From: Protopterus annectens
Lineage: Eukaryota; Chordata; Ceratodontiformes; Protopteridae
DNA length: 64,000 bases
NCBI RefSeq assembly: GCF_019279795.1
Contig: NC_056748.1
Location: 697,357,806-697,421,805, forward strand
Reading direction: 5' to 3'
Under the pieces are notes generated by a model, which worked only from the letters and a program-made list of their open reading frames with translations, had not been told where the DNA came from and made no database searches. Below are positions 1 to 9,650 of this stretch, one piece after another. Made by a program: the position numbers and the translations under genes. Each line of letters opens with the position of its first letter. The stretch's first letter is position 1.

Positions 1-457
1 AGGCAAAGGAGGAAAGGCATAAACTGATATATTTTTCCAGTTGAAGGACAGAGCATCCACTTTCCAAGCATGTTTGTGGGGAGTCCTTGTGCAGAATTTG
101 TCCACTTGGTATTTCTGGGGGGAGGCAAACAGGTCTATATCAGGGATCCCCCATTTGTTGATCAACATGTTGAAAATCTTTGGTTTCCAGTTTCCACTCG
201 TGTGGGTCCATGTGATTTCTGCTTAGTTAATCTGCCAGTGTACTTAGTTTTCCTGGCAGGAATTGAGCCTGTAGATGCACTTGGTAGCTCAAGGCTGTGT
301 CCCACAGAGCCATGGCTAGTCTGCAGAGGGGGTAAGAATGGGTACCCCCTCTGCTTGTTTATGTACCACAACAGTGGTGTTGTCAGTCTTTACCATTAAT
401 TGTCCTGGAAGAATGTGGTCTTTGAAGGCTGATTCTGTGCAGCTAACATTTCTTTTT
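1..457 (-). mobile_element. DIRS-A fragment (RNase H / methyltransferase part of pol)
   Basis: This stretch matches the RNase H to Dam-like region of the full DIRS-A copies (compare 5560-6010). In minus-strand translation it keeps the RNase H motif KTDNTTV and the following string PLCR-like region, but the frame is broken. Similarity stops abruptly near 457, in the codons for the RNase H glutamate region, where Penelope-like sequence begins. The left side runs off the window, so the real extent is unknown. Confidence 0.8.
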
Positions 458-750
458 CCAAGGTAAGAACTCAGAGGCACACCACGGCAATCGAAGCTGA
501 CTTTATTGTAACAAACAACACAGGAGACCAGGTCAATAGTTAGCGCTTTCACGTCTATTAGAATGCTTCATCAGACTATATACCTAGATCATTAATTCAC
601 TTTCTTATAACAACTGTTATCCAATAAAAACACAAATAACATCTGACATCATATCCTCTAATGCATTTCACATTTCCTTTGTGAAAACATTTAAAATCTC
701 ATTGTGAACAACCCTGGTAAACATCTTCAACAACAACACACTCCATTCAT
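458..750 (-). mobile_element. Penelope-like element terminal fragment
   Basis: The block has no open frame. It contains at 538-575 a motif (minus strand CTGATGAAGC, spacer, GAAAGCGCTAAC) that recurs at 18944-18987 and at 19748-19782, the latter next to a Penelope-like ORF. Penelope-like elements of the Neptune type are known to carry hammerhead ribozyme motifs in their terminal repeats. Assignment rests on that shared motif and on the similar flanking layout. The right boundary is approximate. Confidence 0.5.
538..575 (-). ncRNA. candidate hammerhead-type ribozyme core
   Basis: The minus strand reads CTGATGA, then about 17 bases, then GAAA followed by GCGCTAAC. CTGATGA and GAAA are the two conserved strands of the hammerhead core. 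Stem II is weak by eye (only about two pairs), so cleavage activity is doubtful. Related motifs lie at 18944 and 19748. Confidence 0.4.
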
Positions 751-900
751 CATCCTACACCCGTGCACAAACCGAATACACATAAATGCAAAATGTATAT
801 AAAAACACATAAAAATATAAATATAAAAATATATATTAAAATATATACATATACATATAAATATAAGCTATTAAAAAAAAATATATATATATATATATAT
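751..900. repeat. AT-rich sequence ending in (TA)n
   Basis: Low-complexity AT-rich DNA that ends in a TA dinucleotide run at about 880-900. The run directly abuts the TIR-bearing element that starts at 901. No coding signal is visible. Confidence 0.8.
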
Positions 901-1657
901 GGGTCTAGGTTAGAAGATCGACAGCTGATATAACCGACAACGGATTAGCGGGCGCCAGATGATCGACACTCGGAAGACCGGCCTACGGATGAAAACTCCG
1001 ACGCCAGGGATAGTGAGTTGGAAAGAAGGCTGTGTGAGTATGCGGTGGTGACGGACGTTAGGGTGCGACTAAGGTAAGTGTGGATAGTGACAGTCTGTGG
1101 GGATAGGGGTGGGTTAAGTGAGTTAGGGTTAGGGCGCGGGTTAGGTAAGTGTGCGGTAGTGGTATTTTTGGGTTAGAGGTTAAGTGAGTTAGGTTAGAGG
1201 CTGGTTAGGTAAGTGTGCGGTAGTGGCAGTTTTTGGGTTAGGCGGGTTAAGTGAGTTAGGTTAGGCGGGTTATGTAAGTGTCGGTAGTGGTATTTTTGGG
1301 TTAGGGGTGGGTTAAGTGAGTTAGAGTTAGGGGGCGGGTTAGCTGAGTGTGCGATAGTGACGGACCTTAGGGTAAGGGTTTGGGTTAGGGTTGGACATAG
1401 TTGTGTGTGTGAGGTTTAGTGTGGGTTTGTGAGGATTTTGGTGTGCTTGTGTTCTGTGTGTGGTTTTGGATAAGGGGATGTGTTTTGTTAGTTGATTGTT
1501 GTTATTGTGGTGTGTGCAGTGTGTGGGGTTTCGTGTTTGTGGACCGTCGGTTACTTGTTTGTCGGGCATGTGAGGTGTCGTGTTTATGGTTTGTCGATAA
1601 TGTGGTATCGATGTTTTTGTTGTCGGTGAAAGTGGCTGTCGATCTTATGACCTAGAA

Positions 1658-1660
<3 letters not shown>
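901..1660. mobile_element. candidate non-autonomous TIR element in a TA microsatellite
   Basis: The two ends are inverted copies. The left end reads GGGTCTAGGTTAGAAGATCG and the reverse complement of the right end reads TGGTTCTAGGTCATAAGATC. Both continue into GACAGC and, a little inside, ACCGACAAC. Both sides are flanked by TA runs, so a TA, TATA or similar target duplication cannot be delimited. There is no transposase ORF. The interior holds G-rich minisatellite repeats. It could be a MITE of a TA-targeting DNA transposon superfamily; the superfamily is not recognised. Confidence 0.6.
1068..1400 (+). repeat. 64-70 bp minisatellite with telomere-like TTAGGG motifs
   Basis: About four to five degenerate units with period 64-70 bp. 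The anchor GGTAAGTGTGCGG occurs at 1144 and 1208, with variants near 1072, 1272 and 1341. Each unit also contains GGGTTAAGTGAGTTAGG and a TATTTTTGGGTTAGG segment. TTAGGG-like hexamers are scattered through the block (for example near 1122 and 1383) but are not in a perfect array. It lies inside the TIR-bounded element. Confidence 0.75.
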
Positions 1661-1727
<67 letters not shown>

Positions 1728-1974
1728 TTATATATCTCCTTTTGATGAAATGGCCCCAGATCATGTTGATATGAATGAAATTTAATAGTTGATGGTGACT
1801 GTCCCTTTTACATCATGTTGTATTATATTGTCAGATATATACATTTTTAACCTAGATGCTTGCACTCCGTGTTTTGCTGATACATATATTTTTATATTTT
1901 TAGTTTATATTTATATGTATATGTATTTATATATTTTCATATATATATTTTATATACATATATTTTTATATGAA
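1661..1974. repeat. (TA)n microsatellite and AT-rich spacer
   Basis: A long TA dinucleotide tract occupies about 1661-1719, followed by a T run and AT-rich DNA. It forms the right flank of the TIR element. No gene is visible. Confidence 0.85.
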
Positions 1975-2335
1975 AAGTATTGGTTACAGTCAGGGTGTCC
2001 CACAGGGTTCTGTCCTTTGGCCCACACTTGTTTAGACCGTCGCTTTCAGACCTATCTTTTTCATCTGAGGTGTTCTACAGTCTGTATGCAGATGACCTGA
2101 AATTGGGTAAACTGATTATGTGCATTACAGATGGGGCATATCTGCAAAAGAACTCGACTAAACTGACCATTTGGGGGAGAGGAGAATAATATGCTGATAA
2201 ATGCATCAAAAACTAAGCATATGAGACTTGCGAGACATAAATTGAAATGCAAATATTTAATTACAGCATACAGTGATTGAAACTGTAGATTAATTTAGGG
2301 ACTTGGGTGTATGACAATATTTCTCTACTCACTGG
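1975..2335 (+). pseudogene. LINE reverse transcriptase fragment (CR1-like)
   Basis: Plus-strand translation in two frames gives the RT motif GVPQGSVL (about 1990-2015) and then YADDLKL (about 2090-2110), the catalytic loop of non-LTR reverse transcriptases. It ends in a segment resembling the RDLGV part of the CR1 copy near 28560. Frameshifts and stops show it is dead. The downstream LINE C-terminus resumes at about 2705 after an intervening block. Confidence 0.7.
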
Positions 2336-2704
2336 ATATGCTCCTGTTCTCCCCCACTAACCTGTTCTCACCCTCCTCTCTCTTCTTGCTCTCAAATAGC
2401 CTCGTGTCCTCCTTTGGCTATGACGCTTGCACCTTCATTTGATCATTTTTTTCCTTTTCTAGTACTTCACATTCATATATGTATATGAATAAAAAAAATA
2501 ATACTGTTTTTGTTCTGAATTAATTGATGTAATGAAGTTCTGTTTATTTACACTAAATGTTAATGTGTCATTTGTTCTCCCTCAGACATTGTATATCATG
2601 GTTTATGTTTAACTATGTTACTTCTCTGGAGCTTTTCTCCCCGGGTCTCCGCTGATAACAGGCTACTTGCTCAGTCGGACATTACCCGGTAAATAAATAA
2701 ATAT
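2336..2704 (+). mobile_element. unclassified insertion with TAAA-type tail
   Basis: This block separates two LINE pieces. It ends in a GC-richer segment (near 2630-2690) followed by AATAAATAAATA, the form expected for a 3' end of a LINE or SINE inserted by target-primed reverse transcription. I do not recognise the family. Confidence 0.35.
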
Positions 2705-3320
2705 GGGTAGAGCCAGCTTTGAGTTTTTCTAATCATATCAACCAATTGGTTAATGGTAGTTATAGAACTACAGATCGTACAAAAAGAGTTGTAAAGTCTA
2801 GGAAATCAGAAATGATGAATTCATTGTTTTTAATTACAGTAGACTAAAACTTGGGAATGGAATAACAATATGGAAACCTTACAAGAAAACATGCATGAGT
2901 AAACTGGAAAGAGTACAGCGGAAAAATAACAAGGGCATTCACGGATGTGAAAATTTAAGTTACTATAAAAGAATAAAATGTCAAAACTTGTACATTGTTT
3001 TTTTATAAACATTTAAGAGGAGGTCTTATTTCGGTATACAGATCATTTAGAGACAACTAACTCTGGAAATGTTTGGGGTTATCAAAAAGTACTAGAGAAT
3101 CATCAGACAACCTATGTAGAAAATTCTATAGGGATGAGAAGTGTACTGATTGGTTCTCTGACAGAGCAGCTGATGCATGGAACAGACTACCAAATTACAT
3201 TAAAGTAAGCACTAGTTTAGATATTTTTTAAGAATAGCCTGGATGCTTATTATTGGAACAAGTGTTTTGGTATATTGGCAAGCTAGAGGGGCATTAATGC
3301 CTGTGCTTGAAATATTTGTA
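2705..3320 (+). pseudogene. LINE ORF2 C-terminal fragment
   Basis: Plus-strand translation (multiple frames) gives a LERVQRK segment followed by a run ending AADAWNRLPNYIK and FKNSLDAYY. This is the conserved C-terminal tail found in CR1-type ORF2 proteins. It is interrupted by stops and was probably continuous with the RT fragment at 1975-2335 before the block between them arrived. Confidence 0.6.
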
Positions 3321-3330
3321 TGCATGTATG

Positions 3331-3781
3331 TATTTTCAAAGAAGTCCACTAGATTCAGTAAGCATGACTTTCCTTTGACAAAGCCAAACTGGGATGGCTA
3401 CAGTGTCTGCAGGTCTCCTATGTCTTGTTTGAAAATTTCCATAGCAATTCTTTCCATGACTTTGCAAATAAAACTGGTCAGACTAATGGGTCCATAACTT
3501 TCAGGATCTGTTGAAGGTCTTCCCTTATAAAGAGGAATAACAGTCGCAGTCTTCCATTCACGTGGCACACAGCCTGTTGTGAGACTGTAGTTAAATAATA
3601 ACTCCAGGGGTCCTAATATGTTGTATTTTTGGCTATTCAGGAGGCATCCTGGGATGTTATCAGGGGCCACTGAGGCCACATTCTTTGCTTTAGTAAGTGT
3701 AGCCAGTACACGCTCCATAGTTATAGTTGGAGGGGATATGTTTGAGGGTATTATTGGGGGGGGGGGGGGGTAAAGTTGAAA
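3331..3781 (-). pseudogene. CR1 LINE reverse transcriptase N-terminal part
   Basis: Minus-strand translation reads through KAKNVASVAPDNIPG, VPREWK, VIPLYKG and GPISLTS, the early RT blocks of CR1 ORF2. It continues past an in-frame stop into FGFVKGKSCLLNLVDFF. It is the 3'-most surviving piece of one CR1 copy whose upstream parts lie at 9299-9507, 9651-10194 and 15751-16323. The DIRS-A copy at 3782-9298 separates it from the linker. A G-tract at about 3756-3770 lies in it. Confidence 0.85.
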
Positions 3782-3995
3782 AGTACAGTTTTGTACCTAC
3801 CATAAATGTAGATGTTTGAGTGTTCACACTGCTGCAGTCATTACACTTGGGTTATCCTGCTGTCAGGCGGTCCCACAGTCGGCCTGAGTTCCAAAGTCTT
3901 GGTCCGGCGTCGGTTGCTGTCGCTTCTTCCCTGACGTCAGGGCGCCAGAGGTATATAAGATGCATCCGATGCCATTTTCTTCAGTTTTTCTTGCC
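3782..3995. repeat. DIRS-A copy 1 left ITR
   Basis: This is an inverted copy of 9115-9298, with an extra outer segment of about 30 bp (AGTACAG to GTAG) absent from the right ITR. It contains TGACGTCA at 3932-3939 and TATATAA at 3952-3958, in the plus-strand sense. Confidence 0.9.
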
Positions 3996-4150
3996 CCAGA
4001 TGTCAGGTGCCCCCAAGTAGGTAGGAAATACATATTGCTAATCAAAAATAAATATCTTCAGTTACCAGCAAATACACCCCAAAGGTTGTACAGGATAGAA
4101 AGGTATAGATAAGTCCAGCTAGTTCAGAGGGGATGGAGGGAGGGTAACCT

Positions 4151-4251
4151 GGACTGCTGCAGTGTGAACACTCGAACATCTACATTTATGGTAGGTACAA
4201 AACTGTACTATGTTCACCATGTTACACTGCTGCAGTCATTACACTTGGGTA
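4151..4251. repeat. DIRS-A copy 1 internal complementary region
   Basis: The sequence is complementary to both outer ends joined together. Bases up to 4209 are the reverse complement of the left end (closing in CTGTACT). From 4210, ATGTTCACC matches the complement of the right end. This is the DIRS-type circle-junction template. Confidence 0.9.
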
Positions 4252-4281
4252 GAATCCCAAAGCTGAGGTTGGGTGGCTGGT

Positions 4282-5337
4282 CTATAAAGAATTAGTATTG
4301 GCTATGAGGCCCTGCAGAACTGCAGTGGCAAATCCTGCTCTGGATTTTGAGTAAAGAGGCAGGTGGTAATGCTTGGTAAAGGTGTGCACTGAACTCCAAG
4401 TTGCAGCCTCCAAAATTTCCTTGGTAGGTACTCCTCTGAGATAGGCTGTTGAAGTGGCTGTTGCCCTGGTGGAATGTGGCCTAATGTTATTTGAGACTGA
4501 TTTTCCAGGCTGTGTGTAGCAGTGCCGAATACAGTGTCCTATCCATTTGGATATAGTCTGCTTTGAGATAGCCTTGCCCTGTGATCCTGCAGCATATGCT
4601 ACAAACAGTTGCTCAGTTTTCCTGAAAGCCTTTGTTTTGTCCAAGTAGAAGCGTAGCTGCCTGTGTATGTCCAAAGAATGCAGAGGTTTCTCCCCTTTAT
4701 TCTGGGGGTTTGGATAAAAAGTTGGCAAATGGATGGTTTGGTTAAGAGCCACACTAGATACCACCTTTGGCATAAAGGTAGGGTTTGTCCTTAAAGATAC
4801 CCTGTCCTGATGAAAAATTATAAAACGTTCCACTGCCATTAATGCCTGTAGCTCTGAGACTCTTCATGCTGAAGTTACTGCCAGGAGCAGAGCTGTTTTC
4901 CATGATAAAAATTTTAGATCGGCTGTATTGACTGGCTCAAAAGGTGGTAGGATCAGTTTTTCCAAAACAAAATTGAGGTCCCAAGTTGGTGTTGGTGCTC
5001 TCCGGGGCGGTCTTATGTTTTTAGTCCCTCTGAGGTACTGCTTTAGCAAGGGATGAGAGAATAAAGGAGGATCCGTGTTGTAATGTGCTGAAATGGCAGA
5101 GGCGTGGATCTTAATTGATGAGAAGGATAGGCCTCTGTCCAGCATCTCAGTTAAGTATTGTAAAATCTGAGGAATGTTTGGAACAAGAGGGTCAAGGCTT
5201 TGAGCCTGGTTCCAGGCGCAGAATCTCTTCCATTTTTCTGAGTAAGCTTTCCTGGTGCTAGGCCTCCTGGCCTCCAAAATGACATCCATAACAGCTTTAG
5301 AGAGAGTTGTTGTCTGTTTGACTAATGTATCTGCCAT
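4282..5337 (-). pseudogene. DIRS-A copy 1 tyrosine recombinase (YR), one stop
   Basis: The frame spans 352 codons from ATG at 5337, a start inside the last codons of pol, to the stop at 4282. The N-terminal core-binding part includes RRPSTRKAY and SSIKIHASAIS. The catalytic half contains RVSELQAL (Arg I region), the H-x-x-R box in HSTRATATS, and the Tyr in FTKHYHLPLY. Exactly one in-frame TGA (4864-4866) interrupts it, replacing the first Arg of the SARRVSEL motif. Copy 4 has CGA there, so a CpG transition explains the stop. The protein would cut and join element ends during integration. Confidence 0.9.
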
Positions 5338-7266
5338 GCAGCCAGGTTTAGAGTTTTGAGCTGACCGTGCAGGATCTGATTGTTTTGTTGAGTCAGAAGG
5401 TGTGGGATTTGAGGCAAAATCCATGGTGGGCCTTGAGCCAAGTTCCTTAAGATAGGGTACCAGTGCTGGCGTGGCCAGTCTGGAGCAATCAGGATCATCT
5501 GTGTTTTTTCTTGTCTGGCTTTTAGGAGTAACTTTGAAAGGAGAGGCAGTGGCGGGAAGGCATAAACTTTTAGGTTTTTCCAGCTGAAGAGAAGAGCATC
5601 CACTTTCCATGCTTGTTTGTGATAAGTCCTTGTGCAGAAGTTTTGTAGTTGGCAATTCAGCGGGGAGGCAAAAAGATCTATGTTGGGCATCCCCACTTTT
5701 GCGTTACCATGCTGAAGATTTGTGGATTCAATTTCCATTCGTGAGGGTCCATGATATTTCTGCTTAGATCGTCTGCCAGAGTATTTTTCTTTCCTGGCAG
5801 GAATTGTGCTTGCAGGTGAACTTGATACCTTACAGCTGTGTTCCACAAGGTCATGGCTTGCCTGCATAGGGGATAAGAATGAGTGCCCCCTTGCTTATGT
5901 ACCAGATTACTGTGGTGTTGTCTGTCTTTAGTAGCAATTGTCCTGGATGTAGAAGGTCCTTGAAAGCTGTTAGGGCATTTTGAACAGCCAACATCTCTTT
6001 TTGATTGATGTGAAGATGCATCTGGTCTGTGGTCCACTTGCCCTGAATGCATTTTCCTGCCATGTGTGCTCCCCAGGCGTAATCCGAAGCATCTGTTGTT
6101 AGAGTTTGCCTGGCTGTGGGTTGGGTAAAAGGCTGACCCTTGTTTAGGTGACATGCCTGTGCCCACCATCGAAACTCCTGTTGTAGGCAGGGAATCATTG
6201 GTATTACTGCTTCTAAACTGTGAGAGTGTTGAGTCCAAACACTTTTCAGGTACCACTGGAATTTCCTCATATGCAGTCTGGCATATGGTATTAGTAGTAT
6301 GCAGGGTGTCATGAATCCCAGGGCCTGCAGAATGTTTTTTGCAGGGAGATGGTACTTTCTTGCCAGCAATTGAAAATATCGAGTTAGTTGAACTTGTTTG
6401 TCTGGCGTGAGGTAAGCCATCTGGGCAGTTATATTTAAGCTGGCACCCAGGAATATAATCTGTTGCGAGGGCACTAGTTTTGACTTCTTTTCGTTTACTG
6501 TGTACCCTAGAGAAATTAGCAACCTTTTTACAAACGCCAGATGCTGTAGAAGAATGTCCTTTGTCTCTGCTTGAATGAGGCAGTCGTCCAGATTTGGATA
6601 TATTTGAATTCCTTTTTGTCTGCAAAATGCAATTACTGGTGCCAGGCACTTTGTGAAGACCCTGGGCGCAGTAGATAAGCCAAAGGGCAGTGCAGAGAAT
6701 TGGTAGTGCATTGTACCAGCTTTGAATCTGAGGTATCTTCTGCAATTTTGTCTGATAGGGACATGCAGGTATGCCTCTTTGAGGTCCAGAGTAACAAGCC
6801 AAGCCTTCTTGCCCAGCATGGGTAGAAGCTGCTGTAATGTCAACATTTTGAATTTAGGAATATCCAGGTAAGTATTCAGAATTGAAAGGTCTAGTATGGG
6901 TCTCCAGGCCTTGTCCTTTCTGGAGACCAGGAAGAGTCTTGAGTAAAATCCTTGTCCTTGTTCCTGTTGTGGTACTTTTTGAATAGCTCTCATGTCCATG
7001 AGGGCTGAAATTTGTTTTTGTGCCTCTGCCCATTGATTTTGTGGCAGGTCTGGCATTCCTTTTAGCCTTGGTAAAATATGAAAGTGGAATCTGTAACCTT
7101 GAGACACAATAGTCAAGACCCATTTGTCTTGGGTGATTGTTTGCCAGTTTTGAGAAAAAAGTGCTAGTTTTCCCCCTAAGGGGGCTTCCAAAAGAGACAT
7201 GCTTGCCGTACGAAGGGGAAAGTCATTGTGACTGTTTCCTGTAAGGTTGAGACTTGTCCTCACCAC
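5322..7266 (-). pseudogene. DIRS-A copy 1 pol: RT, RNase H, Dam-like domain
   Basis: The first Met is at 7266, overlapping the 3' end of gag (7223) in another frame; the last codon overlaps the YR start. RT blocks include WRPILDLS, LVTLDLKEAYLHVPI and FSALPFGLSTAPRVF. The catalytic box reads NLDD instead of YLDD (about 6584-6601). RNase H acidic motifs TTDASDYAWG, QKEMLAV and KTDNTTV follow. A 4-nt deletion at about 5885-5895 shifts the frame. The shifted part encodes DLFAS, AFPPLPLL and LIAPDWPRQHW, the Dam-like methyltransferase domain known from DIRS elements. Confidence 0.9.
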
Positions 7267-8977
7267 CTTTTGGGGTTGAGGTGCCCCACTGTCGTTGTCT
7301 GTTTGAGCCTTGGGGTTGAGATCTGCCTCTTGGGCATCTGTATCTGCCTCTCTGTGGCCTGTCCACTGGAAAGGACCAATTCTTTGTTGACCAATTTCTG
7401 CTAAACCGAGGAGGCTGTACCTGTAAGAAATCCTTGACTGTTTGCATAGATTTAACTTTATCCTCCATTTTCTTTAACACCAAACAATGTATCATGCTGT
7501 AAAGGAGCATCAGGTAAACTTTGTTCTTTTAACCAAGCATATCTTCGAATCACAGAACCTGTAACTGCGGCTCTACAAGAGGCCTCTAAAGAATCAAAAC
7601 CACATTGCAGAGTATGTTTTCCCACCTGTTCAACTGCATGCAATAAATCCTGCATTTCTTTACAGTCAGGAGCTTCTGTGCTTGCAAGCATTTTCTGTTT
7701 TAACTGAGCCATTAAATATTGTTGGGACTTAAGCGTGTGAAACTGGCAATTTAAAGCTCTTACTGCTAAAGTTGCACAAGTGTATACTTTCTTCCCCCAT
7801 CTATCCAAAGCTCTGGAATCTCTGTCAGGGGGTACTGGATTTTTTGCAATGGAAGTCTTAACCCCTATTGGACCCTGGGAAATAGTTTCTGGATCAGCAG
7901 AAGGGTTTTTGCAAAGAAACTTGTGAGAGTCAGGGACTCTATAATACCTATCTGGCTTGGCTGGAGCAGGGGGCAGAGAGTCAGGAGATAAGCTGGATTC
8001 AGAGAACACATCATCCACAATATCTAGCACAGGCGGAATAGCCAGGGGCCTGTGTTGAGGCAATAAGAGGAAATCCCTGAGCCTTTTCTTGGATTCTGAG
8101 TAATCCTGGCTTTCCCAATGGAAATGCTCCCCCATGGTATGTAAAGTTTCTCCAAAAGAATAATCCTCAGGAGGAGAGGCTGAAGGGATAGATTCTTCAG
8201 CATCAGAGTCCTCATAGGGGGGTAGAGAGTATCCCTGGTCTGAAGAGGAATCAGAGGAAATGGAAACCTGATCAGAGGAGTCGTAGTCTGTATCCTGCCT
8301 AGGCCTTTTCTCAGGAGGGGGATGGGAACTCCTGATTAGAGTAATGAGGTCTTCGGCCATTTTTAAGCATCTGTTTCTTAGGTATGGAAGACTGTCCAGG
8401 AGAATGCTGTACTTGTTTCTTTGTCTTTAATGGTACCTTTGTCTTGGCTGTTGTTTTAATGGTAAGTTGCGAAGGTCTGAAAACACCCTCAGAAGCCGAT
8501 GCCTGCTCAGCGGCTCCGGACCCATCTGAGGGATTAGTTTCTGTAGGCCCAATACCTTGAGTTTCCAGAGGCCTAGATGTCTCCACGTGGGAGTTGGAAG
8601 CGGCCTGTGGCTCTGAGGTAGTGGGTGTCAGGGGCTGCGAAAGCGCCTCACTGAGAACCGGTGAACCGGCAACTAGCCTAGAAGAGGTTTCGTCATTGGT
8701 TTTGGACCTCGGATGCCTGTCTTTATCCTTGTCTTTGCATTTTTTCGGTATTGAGGTCGTTGGCTGATCCGACGGCATCGTATAATTGAACCTTCGGCCA
8801 AAGTAGTGCAAAGCAAAATCAAAACGTCTTTTTATAGTGCGTTTGTTAAATCTAGCACAAAACCGACAACTAGTGACGTCATGATCAGGGCCCTAGGCAT
8901 GGAATACAGAAAGAGTGGAAGTCCTTATGAGGTATTTGCTTCCCACAAGAAATACAATTATTAACTTTTTCTGACAT
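7223..8977 (-). pseudogene. DIRS-A copy 1 gag, frameshifted
   Basis: Start at 8977 by analogy with the other copies. The N-terminus holds CISCGKQ and CIPC, the first of three CxxC pairs. One extra C near 8890 shifts the frame and creates TGA. Later segments in other frames keep the acidic serine-rich middle (SISSDSSSDQ), the PPEDYSFGETLHTM block, the FDSLEASCRAAVTG helix region and a basic RGRYRCPRGR tail, a likely nucleic-acid binding end. A small deletion removes part of the KLLDAPLQ stretch. Confidence 0.85.
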
Positions 8978-9114
8978 CGGTCTGAGGCAAGAAAAAAGTT
9001 TCCCCAATGGGGTACTTAGCTTTATTGAAGACTTCGGATCTGAAATTCGACTTCGAAAATCTCAGGAGTCGGCCGACCGGCACTTGCGAACTGCTTCTGC
9101 TTCGGGCACCGCGC

Positions 9115-9298
9115 GGCAAGAAAGACTGAAGAAAATGGCGTCGGATGCATCTTATATACCCCTGGTGCACTGACGTCAGGGAAGAAGCGACAGCAACCAA
9201 TGCCGGACCAAGACTTTGGAACTCAGGCTGACTGCGGGACCGCCTGACGGCAGGATAACCCAAGTGTAATGACTGCAGCAGTGTAACACGATGAACAT
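9115..9298 (-). repeat. DIRS-A copy 1 right ITR with promoter elements
   Basis: The 184-bp right ITR is the 5' end of the element. Reading the minus strand, a CRE-type palindrome TGACGTCA (9171-9178) is followed about 12 bp on by GTATATAA (about 9152-9159). The gag leader comes next. This is a plausible RNA polymerase II promoter inside the ITR. Confidence 0.8.
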
Positions 9299-9507
9299 CT
9301 GAATTTGTCCTCTAACAGGTTTGTTATATTGCCAGGCTCAGTCACTGTGGCATCTTTAACCACCAGTTCAGCACACTATTGTGTGCTGCCTTTCAGGTTT
9401 CTGACATAGCTGTAGAAGGCATTATGGTTATGTTGCACCTAGGAGGCTATCTTAACCTAAAAGTTGGCTTTGCTTGACCAAGTAAGACCCATTAGTTATC
9501 TGTTTAG
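9299..9507 (-). pseudogene. CR1 ORF2 linker between endonuclease and RT
   Basis: Minus-strand translation near the DIRS border reads VVKDATVTEPGNITNLLEDKF, matching the NLLADKF-type segment of the CR1 copy at about 27600. It is bounded by DIRS-A copy 1 on one side and a SINE on the other. Confidence 0.6.
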
Positions 9508-9650
9508 TTTGGTTGGCAGGGTGGACTAATGGTTAAGGTGTTTGCCTTACAAGCACAAGGTACAGGGTTTGAATCTCACAGGGGATAATTGGCTAGGCTT
9601 AAAATGGCTTGCAAGGGCAGTTAGCCTAGTACTAATCTATGAATCTATGA
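9508..9650 (+). mobile_element. tRNA-derived SINE with CR1-like tail
   Basis: The head contains an A-box-like TGGACTAATGG and, after GGTTAAGGTGTTTGCC, a B-box-like GGTTTGAATCT. The body continues GGCTAGGCTTAAAATGG and GTTAGCCTAGTACTAATC and ends in the near 8-bp tandem CTATGAATCTATGA. The tail resembles the 3' end of the CR1 element ending at about 29338. It is inserted in the CR1 copy spanning 3331-16323, opposite in orientation. Imperfect flanking similarity (TTATCTGTTTA, TTATCTTTATA) may be a decayed duplication. Confidence 0.85.

Larger units (their letters stand above)
3782..9298 (-). mobile_element. DIRS-A copy 1, full-length tyrosine-recombinase retrotransposon
   Basis: A complete 5.5-kb element with coding strand minus. 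The ends are AGTACAG (left) and GAACAT (right). Order on the minus strand: right ITR, gag, pol (RT, RNase H, Dam-like domain), YR, ICR, left ITR. It is inserted in a minus-strand CR1 ORF2 between the linker and RT. No target duplication is evident, as expected for recombinase-mediated insertion. Gag, pol and YR each carry at least one lesion. The element belongs to the CTGCTGCAG subfamily, like copies 2 and 4. Confidence 0.95.

Noticed and set aside
1068..1400. True telomere or chromosome end
   Set aside because: The TTAGGG-like words are degenerate, occur within 64-70 bp units and are enclosed by inverted repeats in mid-window.
4282..5655. Tyrosine recombinase as evidence of phage or bacterial DNA
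   Set aside because: It sits with RT, RNase H, gag and ITR/ICR structures in each copy, which is the DIRS retrotransposon layout; base composition and neighbours are eukaryotic.
9100..9130. CpG-rich stretch as a host CpG island
   Set aside because: The same CG-rich segment recurs next to each DIRS-A right ITR, so it belongs to the element leader.
9530..9600. tRNA genes
   Set aside because: A- and B-box-like sequences are part of a repeated SINE with a CR1-like tail; no cloverleaf with intact anticodon arm was seen.
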